A stretch of 64,000 nucleotides of DNA from Triops longicaudatus (taxonomy: Eukaryota; Arthropoda; Branchiopoda; Notostraca; Triopsidae). A program made the translations under genes and the position numbers. Under the pieces are notes generated by a model. The model saw only the letters and a list, made by a program, of their open reading frames with translations. It searched no databases and was not told where the DNA came from. This document shows positions 50,749 through 63,300 of the stretch, in pieces; positions within the stretch are counted from its first letter, which is position 1; every line of letters begins with the position of its first letter. Location: positions 1-64,000 of the forward strand of contig JAGQDJ010000163.1 of assembly GCA_022885665.1 (NCBI GenBank). The letters run 5' to 3'.

Positions 50749-53700
50749 TTACATTAATACCGACTGAACACGTTGGCAAAGGCTTTCTATCGATACTGAG
50801 TCACCCTTTTCTACTTTACTGTTATCAGCATCTACGTCGTGTTCATTCTCCTTCGGCCCATACAGTTGTTGGTATTTGGCTTCATATTCGCTTCTGGCTT
50901 GTTCGACTAGACCCCACAGCTTGCGGAAAGTTTCCTAATTATGCAGTTTCGTGATGTTAAGTGGTTGAAATGACTTGACAACATTGTCTTTTCAAATTAT
51001 GTACCCCATGACGGAAAACCCTATAATTTTACCTCCATGCTTTGGTAATTCAAAATGCCACAACAACTCGCTGGGACCTTTTTCTTTAAAAGCCTTCCCA
51101 ACTTTCGCCGACTGAGTCCATAAATAATTGGCAAGCTTTGAGAGCGTGCGGCGTCTAATAGTCGGGCTACAGCTTCATCCAAACCACCTTCAGTACAAAC
51201 GGTTTTATGTAAAAGAAGTATGATAAAGCACCTAGTTCATTAAGGAAACCTCTGGCTTCATTAATCACACGCAAGATTTACCTGTGCCGGGACACGCCTG
51301 GATATCCGGTACTAATATCACGATTTTAACTCTCTTGCGTTCAACTTGTTTCGTGACTTCTTTCAAACCCAGCACCAAACGTCGTTTCGACTTGGCTTTA
51401 ATCGGATCCAAGTTGTAGGCTCGATCTTGGAAACGGTGAAGCTCCAACAGTAGGTGCGTTAGCAGGTCATCAATTTCGTCTTTGAGCAACTGGTCACAAT
51501 AACTACAGGAAAGAAAAACGAAAGAAAAAAGAAGCCAAATACAAAATATGATCTAAGATGAAACACAAGTATTCGTATCTAAACCGGTATAGCTGCTGCA
51601 GCTTTGCTTTTGTTCCTTACATTGTTATGATTTTTTTTTTAATGGAAAACGTTACTTGACGAAATATAAAATAGAGCGATCCCATGCTTACAGCCATCCC
51701 ACGCGATTTCACTTTTACGCTGACGACATTTTTGGTAAACTTTTGCGTAATGCTGCTTCGTTTGAACATAAAATAAATATTTTTAAAATATTTATATTAT
51801 TTCAAAATATTTAAAGTTTCGCCCTATAAAGCGAACTTTCTAAACATTAACGCAAATTCACTGCAGTAGAAGACCATGTAGCGAGTCATGTCGAATCAGC
51901 AGCATTTAACTTCTGTGATTTGCAATATTCTTTAAAGGCTTCCAGTAACGACAGCAATTTAAAAATTGCTCAGATATCATCAGTAATCCATTATTATATG
52001 AAACAAAATCAGATTTCTTAGCTAGACTTTTTAATTCAACCAGAATAAACTTTCCGAGAGCACGGAACGTATCCCGTACCTTACACATATTAAACATGGC
52101 TTAGTTACGCGTTTTCGCTTACACACGGTATTTTCACGGAACCGATAAATTGCATAAATAGGGGATCGCTGCATGGTTGAAAAGCGGTAATGAATGTTAT
52201 TCGGATCTCTACCAAATAACACAAAAAGCTTGCAGCAATAGAAGGGTACAAAAAGGTGCAATAAATTTAACATTATAATGAACGACCGAGTTTGTGCGCG
52301 TTTTTCTCACAGCAAATTTGTACTGATTTTTATCCCTACGCGAAAACATGCGATTCAACACAAAGCGGCTATGAATTAAGCTTAAGGCACGCTGTTTGAA
52401 AAGAAAAGACTGTGCGATCATATCTCTGTCGACTTCAAAGGTTTTGAGTACAGCAATATTTAGTTACCTTAGTGATAAAGCCGCTTCCAGACTACTTTGT
52501 TCCTAAACCTGGCCTGGTCACAATTATATATTAAGCCCACATTATGATGCCTTTTGAATTGAAATAATAACTGTTTTTGTAGATTAAAATCAACAAAAAT
52601 TAATTTAGATGAAGTTTCCCTGCTTGGCGATGAATTCGTCCCCGCCTGCCCCAAACTAAGTTGGCAATGATTTACGGGATCCTAAGGGCTCGTTTTCCCA
52701 AAAGAGACGTCTTGTGGAACAGAAACACTGTCAGATCATAACTAAAAAACTAACAGATATTTTTTTAATTTAAAAATGCAGTTAAAAATCAAATAGTCAA
52801 TACCGAAGCCAAATTTCTGAATTCAACTTTCTTAAAACCAAAAATCATGCCCTTTTTAGCAGATCTGTAGATCATTTTTGTTACAAAACAAATCTTTCCG
52901 ATGTGTGTTACATTTCGCTTTTACTTCATTACTATGGGAAAGCTATTCCAAGATATCGAACGTGTTATGACCTGAACCGTTTCCTGTGTTATTCGCCCAT
53001 AAGAGCTTTAGGTATCCCGTAGCCTAAACAACGGAGACATGACCCTAGTCACAAATACCGAATATTTTTAAAGACTCATTGTAAGAACTTTAATTATTAA
53101 CATTATTTGAGAAGGAAACTTAGAACTACAGATCTTATTTTTTTTTTTATTTTGTAAAAGAAAACTCTTTAACAAGCTTTTAGGTTGTTCGATAAGGCCG
53201 TTCCACCTTCGACCACTTTCGAATGCATATGTGCACTTTTTTGTTCACAAAAGAGCTAAAAGGGTCTCTACATGATACACTTTTTTAATTGTGGTGATTC
53301 CTGACCTTAAAGCAAAGTTTTTATTCATCACCGAAGATGGGACGATATCGCTGAATATTATCGCCATATTTTGCTTTACCATTTCTACGAGGGACACACC
53401 GCATCAAAAAAAAAGCTGAAAAGAAAATAGTGACGTTTATGGTCCTCAACCCTAACAGAACACGCATTCAAATATTTTGCACGGTTCCGCGATGTAAGCT
53501 TTTGCGTACAAAATGTACGCAAAAGCTTAAATCAGGTCGGGTCGCACTTTAGGGGTAGACACAGACAAACTAACGACTTTGGAGGATTCAAACCCGCATC
53601 TGACGGTTCAGGAGATACACGGGAATGTCCTCGTCTAACAGCGGAATTCTTGTGATTCCCCTGAAATCTGCTGATTACGTAAGAAAAGCAGATTTGTGGC

Positions 53701-56354
53701 TCCCGCACGGGCTAAGCCATTGAAAACAGGCGTAGCGCGTGGGTGATTTCCTGATACAAACCGCTGAAATTTTACTGGACGTTTTAATGCACCCTTCTTT
53801 TAGTTTTAACAATCCTCTACCAGATCAGCACCTTTTCCACTTTCTTCAAAATTCCCTTCTTGGAAAAAATCGCTTGAAAATTGACCTAAAAAATGGATAT
53901 CTTTCAGACCTTTCAAAATAAAACTTAAGGCGATAAAACAGAAGGGAAATTTTGATACACTTAAGCATAGGGCTGATGTGATGAAACAAATGAGTTCTGA
54001 AGGTATGTAGTAAAATTAATTTTGCACAGAGAAATTCTTTCAAATGTTGGGTAAAAATCGGAACAGACTTGCCAAAACAACCCAATATTTGAAGAAACGT
54101 TCGAACAGACTCCGTGAGTTGAAGTCACAATAATTTGGAATAGTCTGTAAATGTTACTTACTCTCTAAATCGACGACTATGGAGTCTGCTCCCTTGAGCG
54201 TTATTTTTTGGAGTCAGTAGGGTACTTTCTTCAGTGCGTTGGATGTTATACAGTGCTAGAATAGCTTCCAGCTCTTCTTTCATCCGAATTCGGCCATGAC
54301 TGGTGAGTTTACTGCCAAGTACGGATATTAAGTCGTCCAAGTTCGTGTCATTTGGGTCCCAGTTTTCGCTAATCATTTTCGTGACAGCCTGTTTCCGGAG
54401 TTTTTCTCGCAGCTGCGCTTTCTCCACGTATGTCAAGCGTTTCTTCTTTTGTCGTATTTTGCCTCGCGAGAAACTCGGTGCTGAAGAATCCAAAGGATTG
54501 GCCACGACCTTAGCCCCAGTCCGCTCCCTAGACTTCTGAACTTTATTTTTCAGATAAACGTTTTTCCGCCGCTCCTGCTTGGCTGCTTTCAATTGTGACT
54601 TGGTAACAGCCGTGGCAAATAAATTGAATTCAATGGGATCCCGTCGTTTCAGTTTTTTGCTGGCGGCTAAAGAAGATGCAGGAGGAACAGGTTCCGCTTC
54701 TTTACTATTAATTGGCTCGACCACTCGCTGCAATGCTGCACTATAAGAAGACGGACCTGGTACAGGCGATTCCGCCCTATCGTGCTTGCTGGAATGTTGC
54801 AACGTAGGGAAATCTTGTAAGGACACAGACATACGATTTTCTGGGCGGGGATTTTGGACAGGCTTATTGTAATGACTCATAATTTCGGGTGTTATGATGC
54901 GGACCTTTTGGTCCTTAGCGGCTAGCTTCTCGTGCAGGAGTTTCTGTTCACGTACGCGCTTCTTTTCTTCTTTCTGCTGCTCGCGTTTGGCTTTTCTTTT
55001 AGCTTGCAACTTAGTCCTGGCTTCAGGCGAAAGAGGGTCTTTCGCTTTTTTATCACTTTGTGCCTCCACCTCAACTGACTGCGAAACTGAAATGTTAGCC
55101 ACTTGTGAGGATTGGCTCCGGCTAATTTCAGAGGAATGCTTAGAACTGACTGGCCTTCTCTTTCCTTTCTGCATCACAAATTCTTCAGGACTACTTTTCT
55201 TGACATCCTGGGATGGCTGTGATGCTTCTGTATCTGTGTGCGGGACACGCGATTTGGATGTGGGGGAAAACTTGACGTCAGAAATCTCAGTTTTCATATT
55301 TGCGGAAACAGGTTTATTTCCTTGTGTAGTGTTCCTCTCCTTGGTACGTTGGTCTCTCCAATCCAGAAAAGGTGTTTCCGCTTCCTTTTCACTTGACACG
55401 TTTTCTTTCGGCTTCTTCAGTTTCTCGGCGAAACTGGGCTGGGTTATTCTGGCTGTCGTACTCTGGGTCGTACTTTGGCCAACCTGTGCATCCACGGGGG
55501 ATTTAACATCTAACAACGGAAAGTCAACGTTATACTTGGCTTTCACCATCGTTGAATCCTGTTTACGGTAAATACGAACAGGGTGAGTACCCGGTTTACT
55601 CCTCGGTGAATTTGAAACCGGGTGAGATACGACTGTGGTGTTCGACGTATCTGAATTCAAGGCACATTCCAGGTTCTGCAAAGTTGTCTCAGCTTGAGTT
55701 TCGGAAGCAGTTATATTCGGTTCCCGAGTTTCGACCTTTAGGTCGCTTAACGATGTGTCAATCTTCTTCTTGGGCTTTTTACGTTTCTTTTTGGTTTGGC
55801 CATCACTGACTTTTTCGGAGGTAGGAACTGATCTATGCTCTACGGTTGACGGCTTATTATCGGCCTTACGCTGCGCTGAGCTGGATGCAAAGCGTGAGGG
55901 ACGTGCTGGATTTTCACGAAAATGTTCTCTGGGAGGGCGAACGGATGAAGTATTCTGGCTAGTTTGGTATAATCCTTGTGCACCATTGCAGGACGGAGCG
56001 TAACTGTTTGGATTAGGCACAGATTGTAAATGAAACGGTAAATAGCCTTCTTGCATCTGGTGGCCGTAGTTGTTGAAACAGAAATCTTGACAAGGATATC
56101 CAGAACTGTACTGTGCATAAGCGTACGGAGCATAATAGGCTGGAGCTTCGCTTGTGAAGCTTGTAAAACTAGTGAAATTGCTTCTCGTTGACACAAAACT
56201 CTGGAAAACGAAAGCGGGTTTCAAAATTAATCACAGAAAAATTATGCAACATTCTGTACGGAAGCAAAAATTGTTATCGAATAACATTTCACAAATAGGC
56301 TTGAAGTCTTACCTGACCCGTATAAAGTGCCGGATTAACGTAACGTTTATCCAT
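50749..56354 (-). CDS. SECISBP2: SECIS-binding protein 2 (SBP2)
   Basis: SBP2 binds the SECIS hairpin in selenoprotein mRNAs and recruits EFSec for UGA-to-Sec recoding. Five exons on the minus strand join in phase to about 880 residues: 56313-56354, 54162-56200, 51282-51502, 51033-51187 and 50749-50934. The large exon 2 encodes a low-complexity N-terminal half with Lys/Arg-rich nuclear-localisation-like stretches. It then encodes the Sec incorporation domain (about 532-620), with the conserved NPLDSSAP at 582-589. After RRFRDYC comes the L7Ae RNA-binding domain (about 733-835). It holds KRRLVLGLKEV, GGLDEA and the RRKLGRLL helix, aligned with the family pattern for kink-turn binding. A 2.66-kb intron splits the SID-containing exon from the L7Ae exons. 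A C-terminal acidic tail ends the protein. Confidence 0.95.
51503..54161 (-). other. SECISBP2 intron 2 (2.66 kb)
   Basis: This is by far the longest intron of the gene. It holds a near-perfect palindrome at 53495-53529 and a weak tRNA-like fragment beside it. No nested gene was found. Confidence 0.7.
53495..53529. repeat. Perfect 16-bp inverted repeat with 3-nt loop
   Basis: TAAGCTTTTGCGTACA, a 3-base AAA loop, then TGTACGCAAAAGCTTA form a perfect stem of 16 base pairs. It could be a transposon footprint or solo end, a hairpin in the SECISBP2 pre-mRNA, or a binding site. No larger inverted repeat was traced outward from it. Confidence 0.85.
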
Positions 56355-56932
56355 TTTCCAACAGAGTTAAACGTATTTGTGATTGTCACCCAAAATGTAA
56401 ACAGAAACACGTTTGACAATTCCTATTTGCGTAGTGCAAGTAATGAACACGCTAGCGCTGCATGCAAGTCAAAGAAACGCGGCGTTTTTGAAACGTCATT
56501 TGTTGGTGTGCCTCAGTAGTCAGAAACTTCGCAACCGGAAACTTGACGCTGCAAAAATAGAACTCCGGCTACAAATACTCTGTTTAGTAAAATAATCAAT
56601 TTAATCCATGCTGTCAGGTCTTTGCGATGAAAGCAAACGAAAAACGCTTGAACAGCTTTTCCGTTATGTGCGATCAAAAACTGGGCTATTATTTTCTAAA
56701 TAATCGTCCTTACTTATGAGCACTAAAATTTTTTTTATGCTAAAGGGCTATAAAATAGCGAACTATCTCTGTAAAATGTTGTGCGCTTGATAGATTGTTG
56801 TATTATCAGGTACAGTATGCTCACGAACACCAACCTTGCCGGAATACACTTAAAACGGAGCACTGAACGGATTGATTATTTGGGCTCTTGTGGTTGCTCA
56901 ATTCTGGCGAACGATCATAGTGTATATCAGGC
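56355..56932. other. SECISBP2 upstream region
   Basis: About 580 bp lie between the SECISBP2 start codon and the tRNA gene. They presumably contain the SECISBP2 promoter. No TATA box or gene is evident. Confidence 0.4.
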
Positions 56933-56936
56933 AAAA
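56933..56936 (-). terminator. Pol III terminator (TTTT)
   Basis: A run of four T on the minus strand lies 12 bases beyond the 3' end of the tRNA-Ala gene, the usual signal for RNA polymerase III termination. Confidence 0.6.
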
Positions 56937-56947
56937 TATTCGCATCT

Positions 56948-57019
56948 TGGAGCTGCGGGGGATTGAACCCCGGACTTCTCACATGCGAAGCGAGCGCTCT
57001 ACCTCTGAGCTACAGCCCC
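56948..57019 (-). tRNA. tRNA-Ala (anticodon CGC)
   Basis: This 72-nt gene folds as a complete cloverleaf. The 7-bp acceptor stem (GGGGCTG with CAGCTCC) includes the G3:U70 pair that is the identity element for alanyl-tRNA synthetase. An A discriminator follows. The anticodon loop TTCGCAT sits on a 5-bp stem and gives CGC, reading GCG codons. The A box (TAGCTCAGAGGTAGA) and B box (GGTTCAATCCC) are intact, and a TTTT terminator follows. There is no intron, and CCA is not encoded. Confidence 0.97.
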
Positions 57020-59703
57020 CATGATTACCTGGATACAGACGTTATTTCGATTGTGCCAATCTATTTCATATTATTTTACGACGACTGACGCTCAATAGTA
57101 GTGAGTGTAAGTCTTATGAAAGTAATCGAACTACTATTTACAAATTTCTTCACCTTCAGTAAATATAAACAGCAAGTTTCACTCAATGCAAATAGAGTCG
57201 TAGCATAGGTAAATCTTAATAACCGGAAAAGCAGAAAACAACCAACAGATGAGAATGAAATGTTGATCAGTTATCAGCTAGCTCTGTTAAAAGTCTAAAT
57301 CACGAGATCCTATCGACGGTTCAATATCAGTTTAAATGTGGGTTTAATTACACTGACAATTTCCTTTTACACAACCGTGGAGCTTGCGTAGACGATTTCG
57401 CAAGAGTAGATAAAAGGTTACAAAATATCTAAAATAGTAGCGTTCTTCTTACATTTTTAAAATGTTTTCGTTGACCATTCAATGTTAATTTAAAAAAATT
57501 TAGCTTAAGCTTTTGAAATTTGCCAATTCAGACATTTTAAGTTTCCATACGACATCTTCCTTGGATTTTTCTTAATATTTCATGGTAAGAAGTCTCATTT
57601 TTTTTTTCAAAAGCTTCTTTATAGATAAATTATGCTTTGTAATGTCTGGACGCTGTATGTTTTTGAAAAAGCCATAACTAATTCTTAAGCGCATCACAAA
57701 ATTTTGCTACTTGTGACAGGAAGGAAGTTTGTATTGACAACACGTACTTTTTATGTAAACATCTTTAAAATCGATTTTAAAATGGATATTAAAAATATAA
57801 AAGTGTAAGCTCTTGCAATTTGCTGTACCAGATCTCACGGAACAAATATCAGAATCGTTTATTGAAAATACTTGTGGAAATGTCAAGGGTGTAAACTATA
57901 GAACTACACGGCCAGAAAAAAAAATATTGAAAACTATTAAACGGTTTTCCCAAAACCATCACGAAAACTAGCGCGCTATTTCCAATGTTAATTCCCAGAG
58001 AAAGGTCGGCATAGTGTGGCATGAACGGAAGACAATTTAAGAGGCACTTATGCTTTCCTGTGCAAAGGTTACAGTACATGGCCCTGTTTTGGAATATTTC
58101 CGTATGCTAACCATGTTACTGGTCATAAGAATGTACAGTACGTTTGCTAAACAACACTATGATCGGCAAGAAATACGAATTAATTTCGGTAAATTTACGA
58201 TGTACCTTGTAGCCTCCAGTAAAAATGAGTACTCCATCCCCAAAGCAGAACCACTCGTGACGATCCTGAAAAACCTCTCGTTTACGAAAAAGAAACATAG
58301 AATAAAATCCGAGGCGGTTGAAATAATCTGGAAATGGCAAATCGGAATTCTACTATCCATTACTCGGCAATTATGAAGTGACCTAAGGCGCGTCTTATAT
58401 GTGAAACTTTTCATATATGGGGTTTGAATTTTTTCTAGTGAGCCTTGAGAAGAGGCTTGATATCACAAGACATTTTTATTAGGGTTCCAACTGTTTCTAT
58501 CCTTCGTTTGCGAGCTCCTACAGTAGTACAACGAAAATCAAAAGTAGCCAGGCACAGATACAAAGTAAGCAGCAGGTGTCGGTTTGAAGTTCGTCTCCAG
58601 AGAGATGAAAGCGAAAGTCGCTGACTGTCATAAAAGCTACGCAGGCCCTTGATATATTCGTCCTAACACAACAAAAGCAAGCGGTAACCCTCACCGCAAA
58701 TGTAAAGAATACCAGGCATAGAGCCTAGGAAGTCTTTTCTTGAATGTTTTTTTCACAGACTTTCTTTTCCAGTGAAATATTATGCTATTACATGTGTATT
58801 ATGGTTGGTGTAAAATTTTTTCCTTGCATGTGGAAGTTCCGTTTAGCTTTCACCCGTGCCGCGCTATAACAATAATTTTGTAGGATGGCCATTTCAAACA
58901 TAGAAGAATGCAAGCATTAATTACATTGAGCTTTGGCCTTCCGTACTATCAAAAGTTTTGTACTTTGATTAAAACTACATGAATAATTTTATTCCAAGGT
59001 TTACAAACAAAATGACTTTCAAGAAATTCGAATTCCTTTTGCTGTGTGAGCTTTAGGTTTCAGAAATGAATTCAATCGAAATTAAGTGCTAGTAGTTAGC
59101 TGCATTTCGTGGTTTTCTATGTGATTTTGTCTACGAAGAATCGAACATCAGTCTTTGCGTTTTCGGTACAAAATGATAATGGTCTCTTCAAGCGTTACGG
59201 TCTCTTTTTTGAATCAAATTAAAGTCTACAAAATGTTTACAACATTTAGCTTATAACTTCCGGCAAAACTTTCTTTTCCTCATGCAAATGAGTGTTGGTC
59301 CTTAGCAGGTGTGGAAAATTCGGTGCCATACCTACCTGTGATGATAAATCCCTGAAGCCCTCTTCGCTCCTCCTCTTAAACTCACTAACGAAAGAAATAA
59401 AAAATGAAAAGCTGTCTTAGAGCCTGTGAAACTGAAGATGTTTTCCTTGGCTAACCGTCTCTTTCAAGGACTCTTAACATCAGAACCAAAGTCAAGCTGT
59501 TTTACAGGAATATAAAGGATTGTATTGTTCAAATTGGCAAAGCGTGTGGCAACAGAAGTCTTCCCAATCGGACGAGTTGTTGAACGGATCTATACAAAGC
59601 AGAGCATCTAGGATGATCTTCTCATTAAAGCCATCTAAGTCCTTCCGCTGCGCCGCAGGGATCACCAAAAAAAGGCCAGCTATGTATATCGTAGGTAAGA
59701 AGT
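57020..59703. other. Intergenic region, no supported gene
   Basis: This 2.7-kb AT-rich stretch holds several short frames on both strands (for example around 57.85-58.41 kb). None shows a recognisable domain, good splice context or repeated structure. Confidence 0.55.
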
Positions 59704-60263
59704 TTAACTAGACACGGTCTTGGGGGTGGTCTTGCCGAAGTTTTCGTTCAAGTTGTACAACTTGGGGGATTCTTCGCAGGGGATGGAATCTTCAGGTCGA
59801 GCGCAGGTCATCGATTCCTGACAATAAAGCGAGGTTGAGCAAAGTTAAATTAAACTGAGGAGGCATGAGTGAAGTCCAAACCTGGTTGAAGATGGTTTCC
59901 AAGGGACAGATGAAGCTCCACTTGGCAATTTCAGAGCGGCCGTCAGGGTACTGAAGGGGCAAGCAGACGTGGAAGATTTGACATTCGTTGGCTACATCAG
60001 CATAGTATCCGTAAATGCGGCCTTCGCAGGAGAAGGTGTTCACGATGTTGGGTCGAATGGCAGTGGCATTGCTGGGCAAGCCGAGTTCTTCCTCAATGGT
60101 AACAGCTTGACGAGCAACCTGCAGATACATAGGCGATTATAATCCGGACGCGTGGTTGACCTAGTGCGATTAAGAATGGGAAGAATCTAGTGTTCCTTAC
60201 TCTGGGCAAGGCAGCAGCAACTGCGACAAGGGCAACACCGAAGCAAAGAGCGATTTTGTTCAT
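59704..60263 (-). CDS. Small secreted CBM14 (chitin-binding) protein
   Basis: Three exons on the minus strand (60201-60263, 59882-60118, 59704-59817) join in phase 0 and give a 137-residue protein. Residues 1-20 are a signal peptide. A single CBM14/peritrophin-A domain follows, with the pattern FSCEGRIYGYYAD, then C-x6-C, C and a last Cys after a junction at CPLETIFNQ. This spacing and RPNIVNTFSC are typical of a conserved arthropod single-CBM14 family. Some of its members are named U-scoloptoxin(01) in databases because they were found in centipede venom. Nothing here suggests venom function; a cuticle or matrix role is the likely reading. The gene has a TATA promoter. Confidence 0.9.
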
Positions 60264-60329
60264 TTTCTAAGAGTTTGGGTAAGCGAAGATGCAATTCACA
60301 GGTTAGCAAATAGCGAAGATCGGTAGTTG

Positions 60330-60366
60330 ACTGATGCTTTTCTGGGATCTGTTCCTGGCTTTTATA
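60330..60366 (-). promoter_or_regulatory. Core promoter (TATA plus TCAGT initiator)
   Basis: On the minus strand, TATAAAAG at 60366-60359 is followed by TCAGT, the arthropod initiator, with its A at 60332. The spacing is about 34 bp. The leader to the ATG at 60263 would be about 70 nt. This is the best core promoter in the window and suggests regulated, high-level expression of the CBM14 gene. Confidence 0.75.
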
Positions 60367-63300
60367 TCCGCGAGTAGACGAAAGTGAAAGATTCCTAAAC
60401 GGAGGGCTTTGCAAGGTAGAGACGTAACATCTTCTCCCTGAGGCAATTTTCAAACACGGAGAACACGGAGAATTGTGAGGGCGGAGCTTGTATCCTAATC
60501 TTCCCAACGATATACACGACTCTACCTTTTTAGGGGAAGAGAGTAAACGGATAAGAATTTATCGGTAAAGCTGTTGTGCAAGAAATCCTGCTGCAAAACA
60601 AAAAAGAAGCAAGTTATTTTTCGAGTGGATGGGGATGTTGGTGAGGACCTTTTTTTCCAAACTGACACTTCTATGGGAAATATTTCACAATCAAGGAAAG
60701 AAAAGTATAGAAAGTAAAAGATGTCCTTATTCAATTATAGAACATTTTCAAGCATGCTCAATGCTGCAGTAGGCTATTTATTTTGTGAATATTATAGGCC
60801 TGCCGACTGCACCTTGAAGAAGGAGTAAAACCGTCCGTAGCGAGTATAATTCGCAACAGGAGAACAGCCGCTTTTGACTTATGCGCGGTCTCCTATTAAA
60901 GGACTTGGTGTTATGCGTTTTACCTCGTTTGGGTTTGTTCGCATTGGTATTCAAAAATTCACTGCATAATACGACGTCTTAGTAAGGCAAGTTGGTGGGA
61001 GTCCTATGTTAGCATCTTTGCTCAAATTTGGCGCTTTTATTCTAGCCCAAATCGAAAATGCCTTTAAAATTGCATTTCAGTGAATTTTTCTTTCCGAAGC
61101 AGTAGATGTGAAGAATTGTTGAGAGAATGTCCGATTGTATCTCTAATGGTTACGCACATTGTGACACAACAAAACGCCCTATGATATGCGAAGATTCTGA
61201 AAAGGTGTAGGGACTCAACATGCTAATGTCATCATCTGAAGTAAGATGTGAAACCTACTTGGAAATACAGAATCTGGTATGAAAGTGAAGGTGAGTCGAA
61301 ATGATAGTCACATCTCCACCCTCCGCTACCAGGATAGTATGTAAGTTTCGTGCTTTTCAGAAAGCGTACAAAACATCCCGAAAAGCCGGAGGACCATTTA
61401 TCACTCGCGTTCGACATGTCTGAATGTTAGAAAAGTGAAGAGGCCTATCTACAAAAGAAATCCTCCCACGAGATGTATCACAACATTAGCTTCTCCTTGC
61501 AGTATATTACCATTTCACTTTGCGTAGTTTCTAATTCTCATCTCCCCGTCAGCTTTTCTTATAAATGGGAATCATTTCTATAACATAAAAAATGGACGGA
61601 AGATTTGAGAAAGCTTGGGACCTACAGGCTTCACTGATTATCGGCGGCTGTTGCATTCCTGAAGGTAAACTTGTGATTAGGTTTCATTTGCATGCGTTCC
61701 ACACCTTTCCCTTTTTTCAAACCTGGAGATCCTCTGAGACGTGCGGCATGGGTTTGCTCAAGCGAAAAAAGAAACGAAACTTGAAAACTAGCCCTAAGAA
61801 CAAACCGGTTAGTTTGCAACCTAACCCTTTGTCCATTTCACGAAATTCTTCACAGATAGTAGTGAACAAATGGAGCTAAAATTATGCTTAGACTCGGACC
61901 ATCTTGCAAGCGAGCACCTTAAAAAAGAAACCTTGCTCAAATCACCCAGGACTGCTATCCGACACCGTAGTACTAAATAACTATGAGGCTCTAAAAAAAT
62001 GTCGCCCTCTTAAACAGTTTGCCCAATCTTCCGAAATCTGGTGTTTACTTAAAATTCCTTGCATGAGCATTGAATTTCTCGCAATGGGGATGTTTGCTAA
62101 TATTTCTCGCAATCGTTGTGATAATAACTTTATTTCCGGTTGGTAGATTGAGGCTGGGTCTTCCATACACCTGTAAGGTTCCTTAGGCTGGCATGAACGA
62201 AGTTCTACAAGTGAACTATTGAACTTTCATGCGATCGCCCGTGGAATGGGGGAAGGCCACAGGTTCACCTTCCGACATCCGGCGAGAAGTTGAAGGCAAA
62301 CAAGGATGCGTGGAGCATAGCTTTACCGAAATCTTGCTCCTTTTGGATGCTATATGTCTAAATCCCCATAGAGGAAGAGAACGTTACCTCCGTTCTCGGT
62401 TGCACGATGGTTCTGATATTCCCCTTCTCTTTTTACTTTTGCTTGTTGACCCACAGCCCAAAGGAGGCCTTCTGCCGCTTCAGGCAAGGCTACCTGCGTT
62501 AAACGCTGGGCCTAAATAAACTGAAGTTTGGCCATTCCTTCCGAGTTGAAAAGTAGATGTACGCATTTCAAATGCTATGCTTGCGCGCGTTCCAGAAGAT
62601 TCTCCCTATGATCGGAATCCACGAAGCAGTTATGCTTGTCGGTGTAGTTGACTGCTTCTGTAAATAAATTACGAAAACAACACAAAAAACACGCCTCCTA
62701 ACACAAGACAACTTCTTATATTAGTCACAATCTATACATCTTATAACAGATTCTATAATAAAGCAGTTTAGGTAGAACAGAACAAAGTCACTGCCTGGTC
62801 TGATTTTATTGTTGTGTTACATTTTGCCTTTTTGAGTGATGAACCGGGGCATTCACGCATTGGCGAAATACGATCGTATAAGGAGTTTTGGAAAAAAAAA
62901 GAAAAAGATGCCCATTCACTACTATCGTTTGCTTATATGTGCAAAGGCATTTGGTTACAAAACCAAAGCCTATTCGGTATAACGCACCGTGCTTGCGACT
63001 GTTCTAGGCTCGTGATTCCACAATTGCCCCCTAAAAAGCGTGAAAGGAAATTCTACTGGCGTAGTAGTCATAAAGATTTTTCACATAAGACTTCTAATGA
63101 TTGCACACATTTTTGCAGCGCAGGAAAGGCACTTCACCTTCATAACTTGACCCTGCATGTGTCGACTTTCACCGCGTTAGGAAACCGTACATTTTTTTCT
63201 CTTCCTGCGGTGCAATTTACATGGTGCAGTGCACATTTTGGTGCAAGGCATATTTGATTAGTCTTAAGCAACAAAGCGATGATGGTAGAATTTGTTTTGC

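Noticed and set aside
53540..53640. tRNA-like T-arm sequence (GGTTTGAATCC on the minus strand) beside the palindrome
   Set aside because: No paired acceptor or anticodon stem could be formed, so it is not a tRNA gene.
54894..55571. 225-codon open frame antisense to SECISBP2 exon 2
   Set aside because: It is the mirror of the Lys/Glu/Ser-rich SECISBP2 coding exon and shows Phe/Leu/Ser-rich antisense composition, with no domain.
59704..60263. Naming the small CBM14 protein a venom toxin after its database relatives
   Set aside because: The name U-scoloptoxin(01) reflects where some homologues were first found. The sequence shows only a signal peptide and chitin-binding domain.
61592..63257. 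Open frames of about 95-147 codons near the right end
   Set aside because: They have no recognisable motifs and no supporting splice or promoter context.
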